Shown: piece by piece, positions 10,177 through 19,867 of the stretch
Layout of the letters: each line of letters begins with the position of its first letter
How positions within the stretch are numbered: the stretch's first letter is position 1
Source: Candidatus Thiodubiliella endoseptemdiera
GTDB lineage: Bacteria; Pseudomonadota; Gammaproteobacteria; PS1; Pseudothioglobaceae
Direction of reading: 5' to 3'
Assembly: GCA_013416635.1 (NCBI GenBank)
Contig: JACCHT010000002.1
Location: 620,001 to 684,000, forward strand
DNA: 64,000 nucleotides
Translations under genes and position numbers: made by a program
The notes under the pieces: generated by a model
What the model saw: only the letters and a program-made list of their open reading frames with translations
Told to the model about the DNA's origin: nothing
The model's database searches: none

Positions 10177-10825
10177 AGAACTCAAAGTCTTTGAGGGATA
10201 GAATGATATTTTTATTGTTTGCAAATGCAATAGATGCTTGTTTGATGTATTTTTTATACTCATTTAAGCCGTTAGACTCACAAATAATGTTGTCAATCTC
10301 AGTTTGGCTGCAAATACCATCGCCAAAATCCGTGTCTAAATATTCCGATAAGCTTGATTTAACTAAATTCTTATTAGCATCAATTTTGTGATGCTTGTGA
10401 TTTAGATTCACATAAGCAGATAGCGTTGGCAACGCAAAATCGCCATCAAGATGATTAGATTTGAACTTGCCTTGAAACAAAGCCCCATTTCTGCCCTCTT
10501 GTTTATTAAAAAACATTGTATAAGAAGTACCTAATTTTTGCATAAATTTTGCAATGCCATTATCCACATTTTGTTTTAATAATAAATGAAAATGATTTGG
10601 CAACAAAGCATAAGCAACAACAATAACCAACTTCTCATCTCCATTGACAAGGTCGAACCTTGTCAGGGATTGGCCTTTGGATTTGGAGGTGGTATTGAGC
10701 AGGGGGATACTTTTGAAAAAGTAATTGAGTTGTTCTTTGTTGGAAAAAATGTTTCTCTTATCTACACCACGATTAAAGATATGGTAGTACTCGCCATTAG
10801 TTAAAGGTATTTTTCTTGTTCCCAT
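10175..10825 (-). CDS. REP-associated tyrosine transposase (Y1/HUH, TnpA_REP-like)
   Basis: A 216-residue single-strand DNA transposase of the RAYT type. The fold signature GEYYHIFNRGVDKRNIF is near residue 10, the HUH metal motif is in LLPNHFHLLLKQ near residue 90, and the likely nucleophile tyrosine is in GTSYTMFFNKQEGRNGALF. I placed the start at the MGTRKIPLT methionine because upstream codons are only palindrome sequence. A palindrome of the same family (10645-10665) lies inside the gene and encodes TRFDLVN in frame. The gene stands alone between a tRNA and a porin gene. Confidence 0.87.
   Translation of the reverse strand: MGTRKIPLTNGEYYHIFNRGVDKRNIFSNKEQLNYFFKSIPLLNTTSKSKGQSLTRFDLVNGDEKLVIVVAYALLPNHFHLLLKQNVDNGIAKFMQKLGTSYTMFFNKQEGRNGALFQGKFKSNHLDGDFALPTLSAYVNLNHKHHKIDANKNLVKSSLSEYLDTDFGDGICSQTEIDNIICESNGLNEYKKYIKQASIAFANNKNIILSLKDFEF
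10645..10665. repeat. REP-like palindrome 2 (inside the Y1 transposase gene)
   Basis: TGACAAGGT / ACCTTGTCA stem around CGA, lying inside the transposase reading frame and kept in frame. Confidence 0.85.
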
Positions 10826-10839
10826 AACTTGTATTATAA

Positions 10840-10894
10840 TGACAAGGTTCGACCTTGTCAAGGGTGGGGGATTGACAAGGTCGAACCTTGTCAA
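10840..10894. repeat. REP-like palindromes 3 and 4 (upstream of the Y1 transposase)
   Basis: Two copies of the TGACAAGGT stem. Copy 3 (10840-10860) has loop TCG; copy 4 (10872-10894) has loop CGA, so it is the opposite orientation. They are separated by AGGGTGGGGGA and bracket the promoter side of the gene. Confidence 0.85.
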
Positions 10895-10901
10895 GGGGGT
10901 G

Positions 10902-10935
10902 AAAAAAAACCCCAGACTAGAGCCTGGGGTTTTTT
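10902..10935 (-). terminator. Rho-independent terminator after the porin gene
   Basis: AACCCCAG / CTGGGGTT stem with flanking A and T runs, 47 bases past the porin stop on the minus strand. Confidence 0.85.
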
Positions 10936-10981
10936 AAGTGAGATTTAAAACCGAAATTTTAAATCAGACTTCTAACTAAGA

Positions 10982-12013
10982 TTAGAACTTAACATCAAAT
11001 CTAAGACCTTTGTTAGTAGCATTCAAAACATCATTATCAGTGTTTGCACCACTAACTTTGCCTAAGTTAGCTGTTAACATACCACCAGATAAAGGACGAG
11101 TAAGGATTAACTCCATGCCTGTAACTTTATCTTCAACGGTACTGATAGCTGCACCAGCAAACAATGTGTTCTTAGTAAAGATAGCTTTAACAGTGTTACC
11201 CGCTAACTTAGTTTTTACTGCAAGACCTAAGATTTTAGAGAACTGACCAACATTAGCTGCTGCAGTAGTTGTACCACCACGAGCACCTTTACCAATAAGC
11301 ATAGAGCCTAATGGTGCAAGCTTAGAGTTGTTCTTTGCAGAGGCGAATCCAGTAGCAGTCTCATCGTTCTTAAGTTGTGCGATATCCCAGTTAACACCAG
11401 CTACTTTACCACCAACATGGATTAAAGTAACATCTTTATTTTCTTTTGAATCGTGGTTTTCAGCTGCAACTGAAATACCGTTAAAAGTACCTTTAACCAT
11501 TAAGTTAGTCCAACCTTTGGCTGAATGAGCATTATGTTGAAGTTTAACTGTTGTACCTGCAACCTTAGTAGAGACGAAGATGTCTGTTGAACCAGTTTTA
11601 GTAGCACTATCATGTGTGTACACGCCAACTTTAGCAGGACCAATTTTAGTTGACAACATTAAAGCATCAGTCTTAGATTCACTCTTAGAGAATGCACCTA
11701 AACCAACTGTGCCATAGAAGTCACCTGCTTTAATATCAACAGGACCTACTTTAGTTGTAATGTAGAACTGGTGAAGGCTGAGTTTGCTAGTACGAGTGTC
11801 AACATCTTGGTCATCTCCACGAGCACTGGCAATTACAGTTGTAGCACCTGATTTACCTTTAAAGTTGATGTTAACACGCTTAGCGTTTTTAGTATTTACA
11901 TCACTAATACCATTATCAGCATAAGCGATATACGCGTCACCTGTGATAGAAATGTCAGCCATAGAAACTGACGCCATTGTTGCAGCAACTGCTGCGATCA
12001 TAATTTTTTTCAT
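10982..12013 (-). CDS. Outer membrane porin
   Basis: A 343-residue Gram-negative porin. It has a signal peptide (MKKIMIAAVAATMASVSMA) followed by DISITGDAYIAYADNG, alternating beta-barrel sequence with glycine turns, and the C-terminal LRFDVKF ending in Phe that BAM-inserted proteins need. It resembles the general diffusion porins abundant in marine sulfur-oxidising gammaproteobacteria. It is a single-gene unit with its own long leader and strong terminator, suggesting high expression. Confidence 0.85.
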   Translation of the reverse strand: MKKIMIAAVAATMASVSMADISITGDAYIAYADNGISDVNTKNAKRVNINFKGKSGATTVIASARGDDQDVDTRTSKLSLHQFYITTKVGPVDIKAGDFYGTVGLGAFSKSESKTDALMLSTKIGPAKVGVYTHDSATKTGSTDIFVSTKVAGTTVKLQHNAHSAKGWTNLMVKGTFNGISVAAENHDSKENKDVTLIHVGGKVAGVNWDIAQLKNDETATGFASAKNNSKLAPLGSMLIGKGARGGTTTAAANVGQFSKILGLAVKTKLAGNTVKAIFTKNTLFAGAAISTVEDKVTGMELILTRPLSGGMLTANLGKVSGANTDNDVLNATNKGLRFDVKF

Positions 12014-12296
12014 TATATTATCCTTTGTTGTTAAAAATACCCCGCAAAATTGCGTAAGATGGTGTCATTATAGCCACTTGTTTTTAAATGTCAACACTTA
12101 TTTGCAAAAAAAATACAAAAATTAGTAAATTTGATAATTATTACTGATTTTTCGTGGCTATATTGTGATGTTTAGCCTTTTATATCAATGGTTTTGTGAT
12201 TTTGTTGTTTTTATACAACATTTTTATTGTATTTTACTTATTACAATAAGTAGATGCAGTAAAATTCAGTCATATTTATCACTTAGAGAGTTATAT
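12014..12296. promoter_or_regulatory. Divergent intergenic region, porin / ridA
   Basis: 283 AT-rich bases between two divergent starts. No gene, repeat or convincing operator is visible; it must contain both promoters and the porin leader. Confidence 0.5.
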
Positions 12297-12683
12297 ATGC
12301 AAAAAGACATCATTTCAACGGATAAGGCACCGCAGGCTATTGGCACTTATTCACAAGCAATCTCAGTGATGGGCGGGACGACGGTTTATCTGTCGGGGCA
12401 AATCCCTTTAATACCTGAGACGATGGAAATGGTTGAAGGTGATATTAGCACTCAAATTCATCAGGTGTTTAAAAACTTAACGGCGGTGTGTGAAGCGGCG
12501 GATGGGGATTTGAATAATATTGTAAAACTCAATATTTTCTTGACAGATTTGGGTCATTTTCCGATTGTGAATACCATTATGGCACAATATTTTGCGCAGC
12601 CTTATCCTGCTCGTGCGGCAGTGGGTGTCAAAGAATTGCCAAAGGCAGCACAAGTGGAAATGGACGCTGTTTTCGTTAAATAG
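12297..12683 (+). CDS. ridA: RidA family reactive intermediate/imine deaminase
   Basis: Hydrolyses reactive enamine/imine products of PLP enzymes. The 128-residue protein begins [20 protein letters not shown]; it has [19 protein letters not shown], the [13 protein letters not shown] segment with the catalytic-site arginine, and the VEMDAVFVK end. I chose the ATG at 12297 because the family starts there and GAGAG precedes it. The stop is directly followed by the recG ATG. Confidence 0.93.
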   Translation: MQKDIISTDKAPQAIGTYSQAISVMGGTTVYLSGQIPLIPETMEMVEGDISTQIHQVFKNLTAVCEAADGDLNNIVKLNIFLTDLGHFPIVNTIMAQYFAQPYPARAAVGVKELPKAAQVEMDAVFVK

Positions 12684-14742
12684 ATGACGCTGTCTGATCC
12701 TATTATTTCAATTCACGGATTAGGTCCTAAGGCACGAGATACTCTGAATGCGATTGGCATTTATAATTTGGAGCATTTATTGTTTCATCTGCCATTTCGC
12801 TATCAAAATAAAACTCACTTTACCAAATTAAATAAAGCCTGTGTGGGTGATGAAATTTTGGTGCAATTGACGATTGACGATGTGCAAATTATTCCATCAC
12901 GAACGCATCAAATGCTGTGTTATTTGTCAGGTGAAAATGGGCAACGATTGTTGTTGCGGTTTTTTCATTTTAATCAATATCAGCGAGAGCAACTGACGCG
13001 GGGTGATATTATTCAGTGTTTTGGTGAGGTAAAAATCGGCAAAGATGGCTTGGAAATGCACCATCCTGAATATCGGCTGATTTCCAAAGGACAAGCCACT
13101 TTATTGGATAAAACACTCAGTCCGATTTACCCATTGACAGGCAATATTCATCAACCGCAGATGAAAAAATGGGTGGATGTTGCCATGGATGCGTTGAAAA
13201 ACTCTCCATTAGTGGATAATTTTGAGCAGTTTGCTCATTCTATGCCATCACTGAAACAGGCATTATCAACCTTGCACCACCCACAGGAAGATGAAGATTT
13301 GGAGAAAATTGCCCAATTTCGTCATATTGCACAGCAACGATTGATTATTGAAGAGCTCTGCGCACAGCAACTCAGTTTGCTCAAACTCAAAGAACAACGC
13401 AAGCAGAAAGTTGCCAATGTTTTTACCATTAAAGATACACTTTCAATCAATTACACCAATATTTGGGTTTTGATTTGACACAGGCACAACGACGCAGTAT
13501 TGCAGAAATCAATGTTGATTTATCGTCTAATCATCCTATGTTGCGATTGTTGCAGGGTGATGTTGGTTCAGGTAAAACTATTGTTGCGGTGTTTGCGTGT
13601 TTACAGGCAGTAGAAAATGGATTTCAGGCGGTGATTATGGCACCGACTGAAATCCTGCTCATCAACATTTGCAAGGGTTTTCTGATTATTTAAATCCACT
13701 CAATATTGAAGTGGCATTTTTGACAGGTTCACAAAATGCTTCTACTCGCAGAGAGCAATTAGAAAAAATCCAATCAGGTGGTGCACAGGTGGTGGTCGGC
13801 ACACATGCTTTATTTCAAGAGTCGGTAGAGTTTAGCAAACTTGGTTTGGTGATTATTGACGAGCAACATAAATTTGGTGTGCATCAACGCTTGTCTTTGG
13901 CACAAAAAGCCCACAATACCCCGCATCAATTAGTGATGACAGCCACCCCAATACCGCGTTCATTGACGATGAGCGCTTATGCTGATTTGGATTCATCTAT
14001 CATTGATGAACTGCCCCCTGGAAGAACGCCCGTGCAAACCGTAGCACTCAGCAATGAACGAAAAGGTGAAGTGATTGATAAAATCAAGCAAGTGTGCGAT
14101 GCTAATAATCAAGTATATTGGGTGTGTACTTTGATTGACGAATCGGAAGTATTGCGTGCTGAATCTGCTACCAATACGCATCTTCATTTGCAAGAAAATT
14201 TACCTGGATTGTCGGTAGTTTTAATTCACGGTAGAATAAATAAAGACGAAAAAACGGCAATTATGCAACAATTTGAACAAGGGGAAATTAATGTATTAGT
14301 GGCAACCACGGTGATTGAAGTCGGTGTAAATGTGCCGAATGCCTCATTAATGGTGATTGAAAACTCAGAACGACTAGGTCTTGCACAATTACACCAGTTG
14401 CGTGGGCGTGTCGGGCGGGGTAGTGATAAAAGTATTTGTATTTTAATGTATCAACCGCTGTTAAGTCGCAATGCCACCCAGCGTTTAGATATTCTTAGAA
14501 AAACTAATGACGGCTTTGCCATTGCCAATAAAGATTTAGAACTTCGAGGTCCAGGCGAAATCCTTGGCACTCAGCAAACGGGTGTTGCCGATATGAAAAT
14601 TGCGAATGTGGTGCGTGATGGATATTTAATTGAAAAAGCGCGTTCTTATTGTGAACAATTTATGCAAGAAGATACAATCAAGCAACAAGCTTTAATCCTG
14701 CGTTGGATTAGCGATGATAAAAGTCAGTATGCCAATACTTAA
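12684..14742 (+). CDS. recG: ATP-dependent DNA helicase RecG (two frameshifts)
   Basis: Branch-migrating helicase that remodels stalled forks. The N-terminal wedge (LSDPIISIHGLGPKARD, then LFHLPFRYQNKT) is followed by Walker A GDVGSGKT near 13560, the Walker B DEQHKFGVHQR box near 13860, TATPIPRSL, and the C-terminal LRGRVGRGSDKS and LRGPGEILGTQQTG. Shifts near 13465 (YTQYLGFDLTQAQRR) and near 13665 (TEILAHQHLQGF) each need one added base. Together the parts give a normal-length RecG. Its stop codon lies in the target duplication of a MITE. Confidence 0.92.
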
Positions 14743-14743
14743 A

Positions 14744-14904
14744 GAGACCTTTGCATAAATATGAATAATCATCAAAACGCCATCTTTCATCAAATTACAA
14801 ACTTTTTAAAAACACCCTTAGCCCTGCTAGGAGTGGATTTAAAAAATTTCCAATTTAATAAAATCTGTCATTTTGCTAATCATCCCTATTTATGCAAAGG
14901 TCTC
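14744..14904 (+). mobile_element. 161-bp MITE, copy 1 (TSD TTAAA)
   Basis: Ends GAGACCTTTGCATAAATA and its exact complement; the two halves can pair along most of their length. It is flanked by TTAAA on both sides. It contains no transposase. The short reading frame starting MNNHQNAIFHQ is common to all copies in this orientation and is not taken as a gene. Confidence 0.9.
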
Positions 14905-14923
14905 TTAAAGTAAAATACCCTCT

Positions 14924-15391
14924 ATGAATACTGAAAATCTCATTTGGAAAAATTTAGACACGCAAACAGGCATACCTGCATTGGTGAAACCGTGGCTGAT
15001 TGATGATACTTCGCTGACTAAAAAACTTAAACAAAATTTTGCAAATTTTGCCGTTACTGTGCTGTCGCAAACACAAGGGAAAGCACAGAATAACGAGATG
15101 GGTTTAATTCATTCGAATGCTGATTGCATTATTCGTGAAGTGGAATTATTAGGCAATCAACAAGCGGTGGTTTTTGCGCGTTCTATTATCCCAATTACTA
15201 ACGACACAAAGGATTTGATTGCCATTGGCTCTAGGCCATTGGGGGAAATTTTGTTTAATAATCCTGATATTGTGCGTGGCAAATTGCAAATTACACAATC
15301 GGGTAATATTTGGGGTAGGCGTTCCACTTTTACTATTGGGAAAACGCAATTATTAGTTAGTGAGTTCTTTTTGGAGCGTCTTTATGCGTGA
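14924..15391 (+). CDS. ubiC: Chorismate lyase UbiC
   Basis: Converts chorismate to 4-hydroxybenzoate, the first step of ubiquinone synthesis. The 155-residue protein shows the family pattern REVELLGNQQAVVFARSIIP near residue 70, then IGSRPLGEILF and the late IWGRRSTF. It lies 19 bases after a MITE and overlaps cmoA by 8 bases. Confidence 0.87.
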   Translation: MNTENLIWKNLDTQTGIPALVKPWLIDDTSLTKKLKQNFANFAVTVLSQTQGKAQNNEMGLIHSNADCIIREVELLGNQQAVVFARSIIPITNDTKDLIAIGSRPLGEILFNNPDIVRGKLQITQSGNIWGRRSTFTIGKTQLLVSEFFLERLYA

Positions 15392-16097
15392 TGAAATTTT
15401 TACCAAGAAAAATGATTTGGTAGATTTCACTTTTGATGCCAGTGTTGCGGCTGTGTTTGATGATATGGTGCGTCGTTCAGTACCTGGTTATCAATCAATG
15501 ATTGAGATGATTGGCTTGATGGTGGGAAAATATGGGCAGGATAATTCTCAATATTATGACCTTGGTGCTTCCACTGGTGCCACTTCTATTGCGCTTGGTA
15601 TCAATAATCTACGGCAGGGTAATCGTATTATTGCGGTGGATAATTCCATAGAAATGACAAAAAAATGTGCAGACAATTTGACGGGTAAGATAGAGAATTT
15701 TAAAGTGGTTTGTGCTGATATTGAAGACATTGTTATTCAAAATGCTTCAGTTGTGGTGCTTAATCTTACTCTACAATTCATCAAACCTGAACAAAGACAA
15801 GCGTTAATTAATAAGATTTACCAAGGCTTAAATAAAGGCGGCGTGCTGATTGTGTCAGAAAAAATTCACTTTAACGATACACAAAAACAAGAGGAAATTG
15901 CCAAATTGCATTTAGATTTTAAACGCGCAAATGGTTATAGCGAGATGGAAATTGCTGCCAAAAGACAATCGATTGAAAATGTATTAATAACTGATGATGA
16001 GCAAACCCATTTTGGGCGTTTTAGCGCCGCAGGATTTGTAAATAGCCTGTGTCATTTTCAATGTCTTAATTTTGCGTCTTTCTTAGCGGTTAAATAA
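15384..16097 (+). CDS. cmoA: Carboxy-S-adenosyl-L-methionine synthase CmoA
   Basis: Uses prephenate and SAM to make carboxy-SAM for wobble uridine modification of tRNA. The 237-residue Rossmann methyltransferase starts MRDEIFTKKNDLVDFTFDA and has YDLGASTGATSIALG as the SAM loop, then VVLNLTLQFIKPEQR. I chose the ATG at 15384 because it matches the family start and follows TTGGAGCG. The partner cmoB is not in the window. Confidence 0.92.
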   Translation: MRDEIFTKKNDLVDFTFDASVAAVFDDMVRRSVPGYQSMIEMIGLMVGKYGQDNSQYYDLGASTGATSIALGINNLRQGNRIIAVDNSIEMTKKCADNLTGKIENFKVVCADIEDIVIQNASVVVLNLTLQFIKPEQRQALINKIYQGLNKGGVLIVSEKIHFNDTQKQEEIAKLHLDFKRANGYSEMEIAAKRQSIENVLITDDEQTHFGRFSAAGFVNSLCHFQCLNFASFLAVK

Positions 16098-16191
16098 ATT
16101 TGCAAAAAAAAACTTGTATAATTCAACCATATCCGTAAGCTTGTAGGCAAGCATAATATATGACCCCTACTTGAATTTAGAAAAATTAGGA
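16098..16191. other. Short intergenic leader upstream of trpG, split by a MITE
   Basis: Contains a TATAAT-like box near 16117 and a small hairpin (GCTTG / CAAGC) near 16140. The MITE at 16192 separates it from the trpG start, so the original promoter and leader may be displaced. Confidence 0.35.
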
Positions 16192-16352
16192 GAGACCTTT
16201 GCATAAATAGGGATGATTAGCAAAATGACAGATTTTATTAAATTGGAAATTTTTTAAATCCACTCCTAGCAGGGCTAAGGGTGTTTTTAAAAAGTTTGTA
16301 ATTTGATGAAAGATGGCGTTTTGATGATTATTCATATTTATGCAAAGGTCTC
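16192..16352 (-). mobile_element. 161-bp MITE, copy 2 (TSD TAGGA)
   Basis: Same element as copy 1 in the opposite orientation, with a perfect TAGGA duplication at 16187-16191 and 16353-16357. It lies 33 bases before the trpG start. Confidence 0.92.
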
Positions 16353-16385
16353 TAGGACTAACCTTTTTAAGAAGAGATAATTACT

Positions 16386-16964
16386 ATGCTTTTAATGATT
16401 GACAATTACGATTCCTTTACCTATAACCTAGTTCAGTATTTTGGTGAGTTGGGGCAGGAGGTTGTCGTCTATCGGAATGATGAAATTAGCGTAACAGAGA
16501 TTGAAAAACTCAATCCTGAGTTTTTGGTTATTTCGCCTGGTCCTTGCACACCTAATGAAGCGGGGATTTCTATTGAGGCGATTAAATATTTTTCGGGTAA
16601 AATTCCGATGCTTGGTGTGTGCTTGGGTTTTCAGGCGATGACACAGGCATTTGGTGGCAAGGTAATTGGGGCTAAAAAAATTATGCACGGCAAGGTGTCG
16701 TTGGTGCATCACATTAATAAAGGATTATTTTCTGATTTGAAAAATCCTTTGAATGCCACGCGTTATCATTCTTTGGTGGCTGAACAATCCAGTTTGCCTG
16801 AGTGTTTTGAAATTACTGCTTGGACGCAAAATGAGCAAGGGGAAATAGATGAAATTATGGGTATTCGGCATAAGGAAATGATGATTGAAGGGGTGCAATT
16901 CCACCCAGAGTCTATTTTGACCGAGCAGGGACACGAGATGTTAAACAACTTTTTAAATCAATAA
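16386..16964 (+). CDS. trpG: Anthranilate/aminodeoxychorismate synthase glutamine amidotransferase subunit
   Basis: Class I glutamine amidotransferase that supplies ammonia to TrpE or PabB. The 192-residue protein starts [19 protein letters not shown]; the catalytic triad is in [11 protein letters not shown] (Cys near 79) and [14 protein letters not shown] (His and Glu near 170). In this group one TrpG/PabA often serves both pathways; its partner subunit is not in the window. A GAAGAGA ribosome site precedes the ATG. Confidence 0.92.
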   Translation: MLLMIDNYDSFTYNLVQYFGELGQEVVVYRNDEISVTEIEKLNPEFLVISPGPCTPNEAGISIEAIKYFSGKIPMLGVCLGFQAMTQAFGGKVIGAKKIMHGKVSLVHHINKGLFSDLKNPLNATRYHSLVAEQSSLPECFEITAWTQNEQGEIDEIMGIRHKEMMIEGVQFHPESILTEQGHEMLNNFLNQ

Positions 16965-16973
16965 GGATTAAGT

Positions 16974-17396
16974 ATGGAACTTTTAGAATTTTTACTCAAT
17001 GACGACCAAATATTTACCACGATTACGCTGGTGGTTTTAATCGCCTTGTTTATCGGCAATCTTGTCGCTGACAAGTTAAGAAAATATGAAGAAATTACAG
17101 CAACTGAGGCGATTACGCTAATGGATGAAAAAGATTTAATCATCTTGGATGTGCGTGAAGATAAAGAACGAAAGTCGGGTTTTATTGCCAAAGACACGCA
17201 CATTCCATTAGGGCAGGTCAAGAATAAATTGGGCGAGTTGGATAGCACTAAAAAAATATTGGTTTATTGTCGTAGTGGTTCTCGTTCAGCACATATTGCA
17301 GGTATGCTCACTCGCAATGAGTTTGAGCATGTTTACAGTTTAAAAGGCGGTATCAACGCTTGGAAAAAGGCTAATTTTCCTATCAAAATAAAATAA
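16974..17396 (+). CDS. Membrane-anchored rhodanese-like sulfurtransferase (YibN-like)
   Basis: A 140-residue protein with one N-terminal transmembrane helix (FTTITLVVLIALFIGNLVA) and a single rhodanese domain with the active-site loop VYCRSGSRSAH (Cys near 101). It sits between trpG and grxC, an order resembling the yibN-grxC-secB-gpsA cluster of other gammaproteobacteria; secB is missing here. Confidence 0.88.
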   Translation: MELLEFLLNDDQIFTTITLVVLIALFIGNLVADKLRKYEEITATEAITLMDEKDLIILDVREDKERKSGFIAKDTHIPLGQVKNKLGELDSTKKILVYCRSGSRSAHIAGMLTRNEFEHVYSLKGGINAWKKANFPIKIK

Positions 17397-17405
17397 AAGG
17401 ACACT

Positions 17406-17657
17406 ATGAAAAAGAATTATATTTATTGCTCTGATACTTGCCCATTTTGCCAAAGAGCCTATCAATTATTGGAAAACAAAGGCATTCCATTCAAAAAGCG
17501 TTATGTCAAAGACCAAAATGATTGGAACGAAGTGATGGAAATAACGGGCAGAAATACTGTGCCGCAAATATTCATCAATGGTACGCATATTGGGGGTTTT
17601 GATGATTTATACGCTGCCGACCAATCGGGTAAATTAGACGATATCCTCAATGGCTAA
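17406..17657 (+). CDS. grxC: Glutaredoxin 3
   Basis: A small glutathione-dependent disulfide reductase of 83 residues. The active site is CPFC in YCSDTCPFCQRAYQLL near residue 12, followed by the TVPQIFINGTHIGGFDDL glutathione-binding segment. It overlaps gpsA by 8 bases. Confidence 0.93.
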   Translation: MKKNYIYCSDTCPFCQRAYQLLENKGIPFKKRYVKDQNDWNEVMEITGRNTVPQIFINGTHIGGFDDLYAADQSGKLDDILNG

Positions 17658-18621
17658 TCTTTCCATTATTGGTGCAGGTGCTTGGGGTAGTGCGTTGTCC
17701 ATCGCCCTGTCTGATAATTTTGATACTATTTATCTGCATACGCATACGCAAGATGAGGTGACTACTTTGCAAGCACAGCACCCTGCTTTATCGGTGAATT
17801 ATGCTGAGAATGTAGAACTGACCTTTGATTTGTCCAAGATTCAGCATACTGATGGGGTTTTAATTGCCGTGCCGAGTATTGGTTTTTCCGCTACCCTGAA
17901 AGCCATTAAACCTTTTTTAAGTCATCAGGCGGTTGCTTGGGTTACTAAAGGGTTTGATACAAATGCGGGTTGTTTTTTGCATCAGAGTTTTGAGTCTATT
18001 TTGTGTGCGTATTCGCCTTGTGTGATTTCTGGGCCCAGTTTTGCTTTGGAGGTTGCTAATCGTAAACCGACTGCTTTGGTTGTGGCTTCTAAGGATAAAG
18101 AAATGCGGGATTATTGGGCGCGGGCATTTAATGCTAATGCACTTAGGGCTTATACCAATGATGATGTGATTGGTGTGGAGGTTGGTGGGGCAGTTAAGAA
18201 TATTTTGGCTATTGCTTCGGGGATTGCTTCGGGGTTGGGTTATGGTGCGAATACGCAGGCGGCTTTAATTACACGGGGGTTGGCTGAGATGATTCGCTTG
18301 GGCGTGGCTTTAGGGTCGCAATTGGCTACTTTTAATGGGTTGTCGGGATTGGGCGATTTGGTGTTAACTTGTTCTGATGATTTGTCGAGGAATCGTCGGT
18401 TTGGCAAGGAATTGGCGAATAATCAGAGTGCGGAACAGGCGTTAAAGAATGTGGGGGCGACGGTTGAAGGGGTGAATACTTTGGCGTTAGTTTTGTCTAT
18501 TGCGCGGAAGAATAGTATTGAGATGCCAATTTGTGAGCAAGTTGCACAAGTGATTAATGGTAAATCTACGCCAACTGAAGCGGTTAATTACTTAATGTCA
18601 AGAGTGCAAATTCAAGAATGA
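17650..18621 (+). CDS. gpsA: Glycerol-3-phosphate dehydrogenase [NAD(P)+]
   Basis: Makes sn-glycerol-3-phosphate for phospholipid synthesis. The 323-residue protein has the GAGAWGSALSIAL dinucleotide loop at residue 8, VISGPSFALEVA near 125, GGAVKNILAIASG with the catalytic lysine, and GLSGLGDLVLTC. Start and end overlap grxC and the phosphatase gene, so this is one operon. plsY, which acts downstream of it, is at 46 kb. Confidence 0.95.
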   Translation: MANLSIIGAGAWGSALSIALSDNFDTIYLHTHTQDEVTTLQAQHPALSVNYAENVELTFDLSKIQHTDGVLIAVPSIGFSATLKAIKPFLSHQAVAWVTKGFDTNAGCFLHQSFESILCAYSPCVISGPSFALEVANRKPTALVVASKDKEMRDYWARAFNANALRAYTNDDVIGVEVGGAVKNILAIASGIASGLGYGANTQAALITRGLAEMIRLGVALGSQLATFNGLSGLGDLVLTCSDDLSRNRRFGKELANNQSAEQALKNVGATVEGVNTLALVLSIARKNSIEMPICEQVAQVINGKSTPTEAVNYLMSRVQIQE

Positions 18622-19148
18622 CTCTTAATTTATTAAGACATGGTGAACCTGAAGGTGGTCGCTTATATCGTGGCAACTTAGTCGATAATCCACTTACCGA
18701 AAAAGGCTGGCAACAGATGCTAACATCAACTGCTGGTAAGCAGTGGGATTTTATTGCCACTTCACCGATGATCCGCTGTCGGGCATTTGCCCAACATTTA
18801 TCACAAACACAAAACATTGAGATGAAAATCTTTGAGCAACTAGAAGAAATTGGCTTTGGTGATTGGCAGGGACGCAGTGCACAAGAGATTGGGCAAAAAA
18901 TAGTTGAAGAATTTAAACAAAATCCGATAAAAAATCGCCCAAAGGGGGCAGAAAATTTATTGAATTTTCAAAAACGCGTGTTGTCAGTATTTAAAAAAAT
19001 CATACGGATAAAAAACAATCAATCGGTTTTAATTATTGCCCACGCAGGAGTAATTAGAGTGATTAAATCTCATTTACTTAACTTGCCGATTGAAAAAATG
19101 TTTACAATCAAAGTTATTTCTGCCTCTTGTGAGCGGTTTAAATTATGA
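18618..19148 (+). CDS. Histidine phosphatase family protein
   Basis: A 176-residue phosphoglycerate-mutase-superfamily protein. The RHG motif LLRHGEPEGG is at residue 4, a second catalytic Arg is in TSPMIRCRAFAQ, the Glu is in EEIGFGDWQGRSAQE, and the second His is in LIIAHAGVIR. It is most like alpha-ribazole phosphatase (CobC), but no cobalamin genes are nearby, so I leave the substrate open. It overlaps gpsA by four bases. Confidence 0.82.
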   Translation: MTLNLLRHGEPEGGRLYRGNLVDNPLTEKGWQQMLTSTAGKQWDFIATSPMIRCRAFAQHLSQTQNIEMKIFEQLEEIGFGDWQGRSAQEIGQKIVEEFKQNPIKNRPKGAENLLNFQKRVLSVFKKIIRIKNNQSVLIIAHAGVIRVIKSHLLNLPIEKMFTIKVISASCERFKL

Positions 19149-19852
19149 ACTTTAAAAAAATAATTTTGGCACTGACTATGACTTGTACTATTACTGCACA
19201 GGCAGGTAATACTTGGCGTATCACTTCTTTAATTAATTCACTCAATACGCCAAAATTTGATGAAATAAAAAACATTAAACAAATGAAAATTGCATTTTTT
19301 AATTATTTATTGCCGATAGTGGAAGAAGAAAATAACAAAATTAAAGTTGCTCGTTCTTTGATTAAAAATAACCAATTTAGCAAATTTCAGATGAAAAAAA
19401 TAGCTCAAAAATATCATCTTAAAAAAGTGGATAAATCTGCCTTGTTAACAATGGTAGATATCGTTCCTACTTCTTTAGTATTAGCACAAGCAGCGATTGA
19501 ATCTAATTGGGGTAGGTCACGGTTTGCTAAACGCTGGAATAACTATTTTGGTATTTGGTGTTTCAGCAAAGGCTGTGGTGTCATGCCTAAAAATCGCAAC
19601 AAAGGTGCTAAGCACGAAGTAATGAACTTTGCTTCAACTAATAAATCAATCGAATATTACTTGCTCAATCTAAACCGCAACCATGCTTATAAATTGCTCA
19701 GACAAATCAGAGCTTACAAACGCAAGCACGGACTAAAACTTACAGGTAAAAGTCTATCCGAAGGCTTGGATAAATATTCAGCGGTTGGCTATGAGTATAT
19801 TGAATTGATACAAAGCATTATTCGAAAAAACAATTTAACGCGTTTTGATTAA
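19145..19852 (+). CDS. Secreted Bax-like glucosaminidase domain protein
   Basis: A 235-residue protein with a signal peptide (MNFKKIILALTMTCTITAQAG) and a glucosaminidase-type core: VLAQAAIESNWGRSRFAKRW near residue 117, then NNYFGIWCFSKGCG and the YSAVGYEYIELIQSII end. It matches the E. coli Bax family thought to cut peptidoglycan. It overlaps the previous gene by four bases and ends at a terminator. Confidence 0.87.
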   Translation: MNFKKIILALTMTCTITAQAGNTWRITSLINSLNTPKFDEIKNIKQMKIAFFNYLLPIVEEENNKIKVARSLIKNNQFSKFQMKKIAQKYHLKKVDKSALLTMVDIVPTSLVLAQAAIESNWGRSRFAKRWNNYFGIWCFSKGCGVMPKNRNKGAKHEVMNFASTNKSIEYYLLNLNRNHAYKLLRQIRAYKRKHGLKLTGKSLSEGLDKYSAVGYEYIELIQSIIRKNNLTRFD

Positions 19853-19867
19853 GCCAAAAAGTAGACA

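Noticed and set aside
10826-10894. Upstream extension of the Y1 transposase at 10.2-10.8 kb
   Set aside because: The added residues (TRFDLVN repeats) come only from the palindromes; the family start is MGTRKIPLT.
14759-14900. Short reading frame starting MNNHQNAIFHQ inside the MITEs (seen in every forward copy)
   Set aside because: It exists only because copies are identical, has no ribosome site, and one frame of a fold-back repeat is expected to be open by chance.
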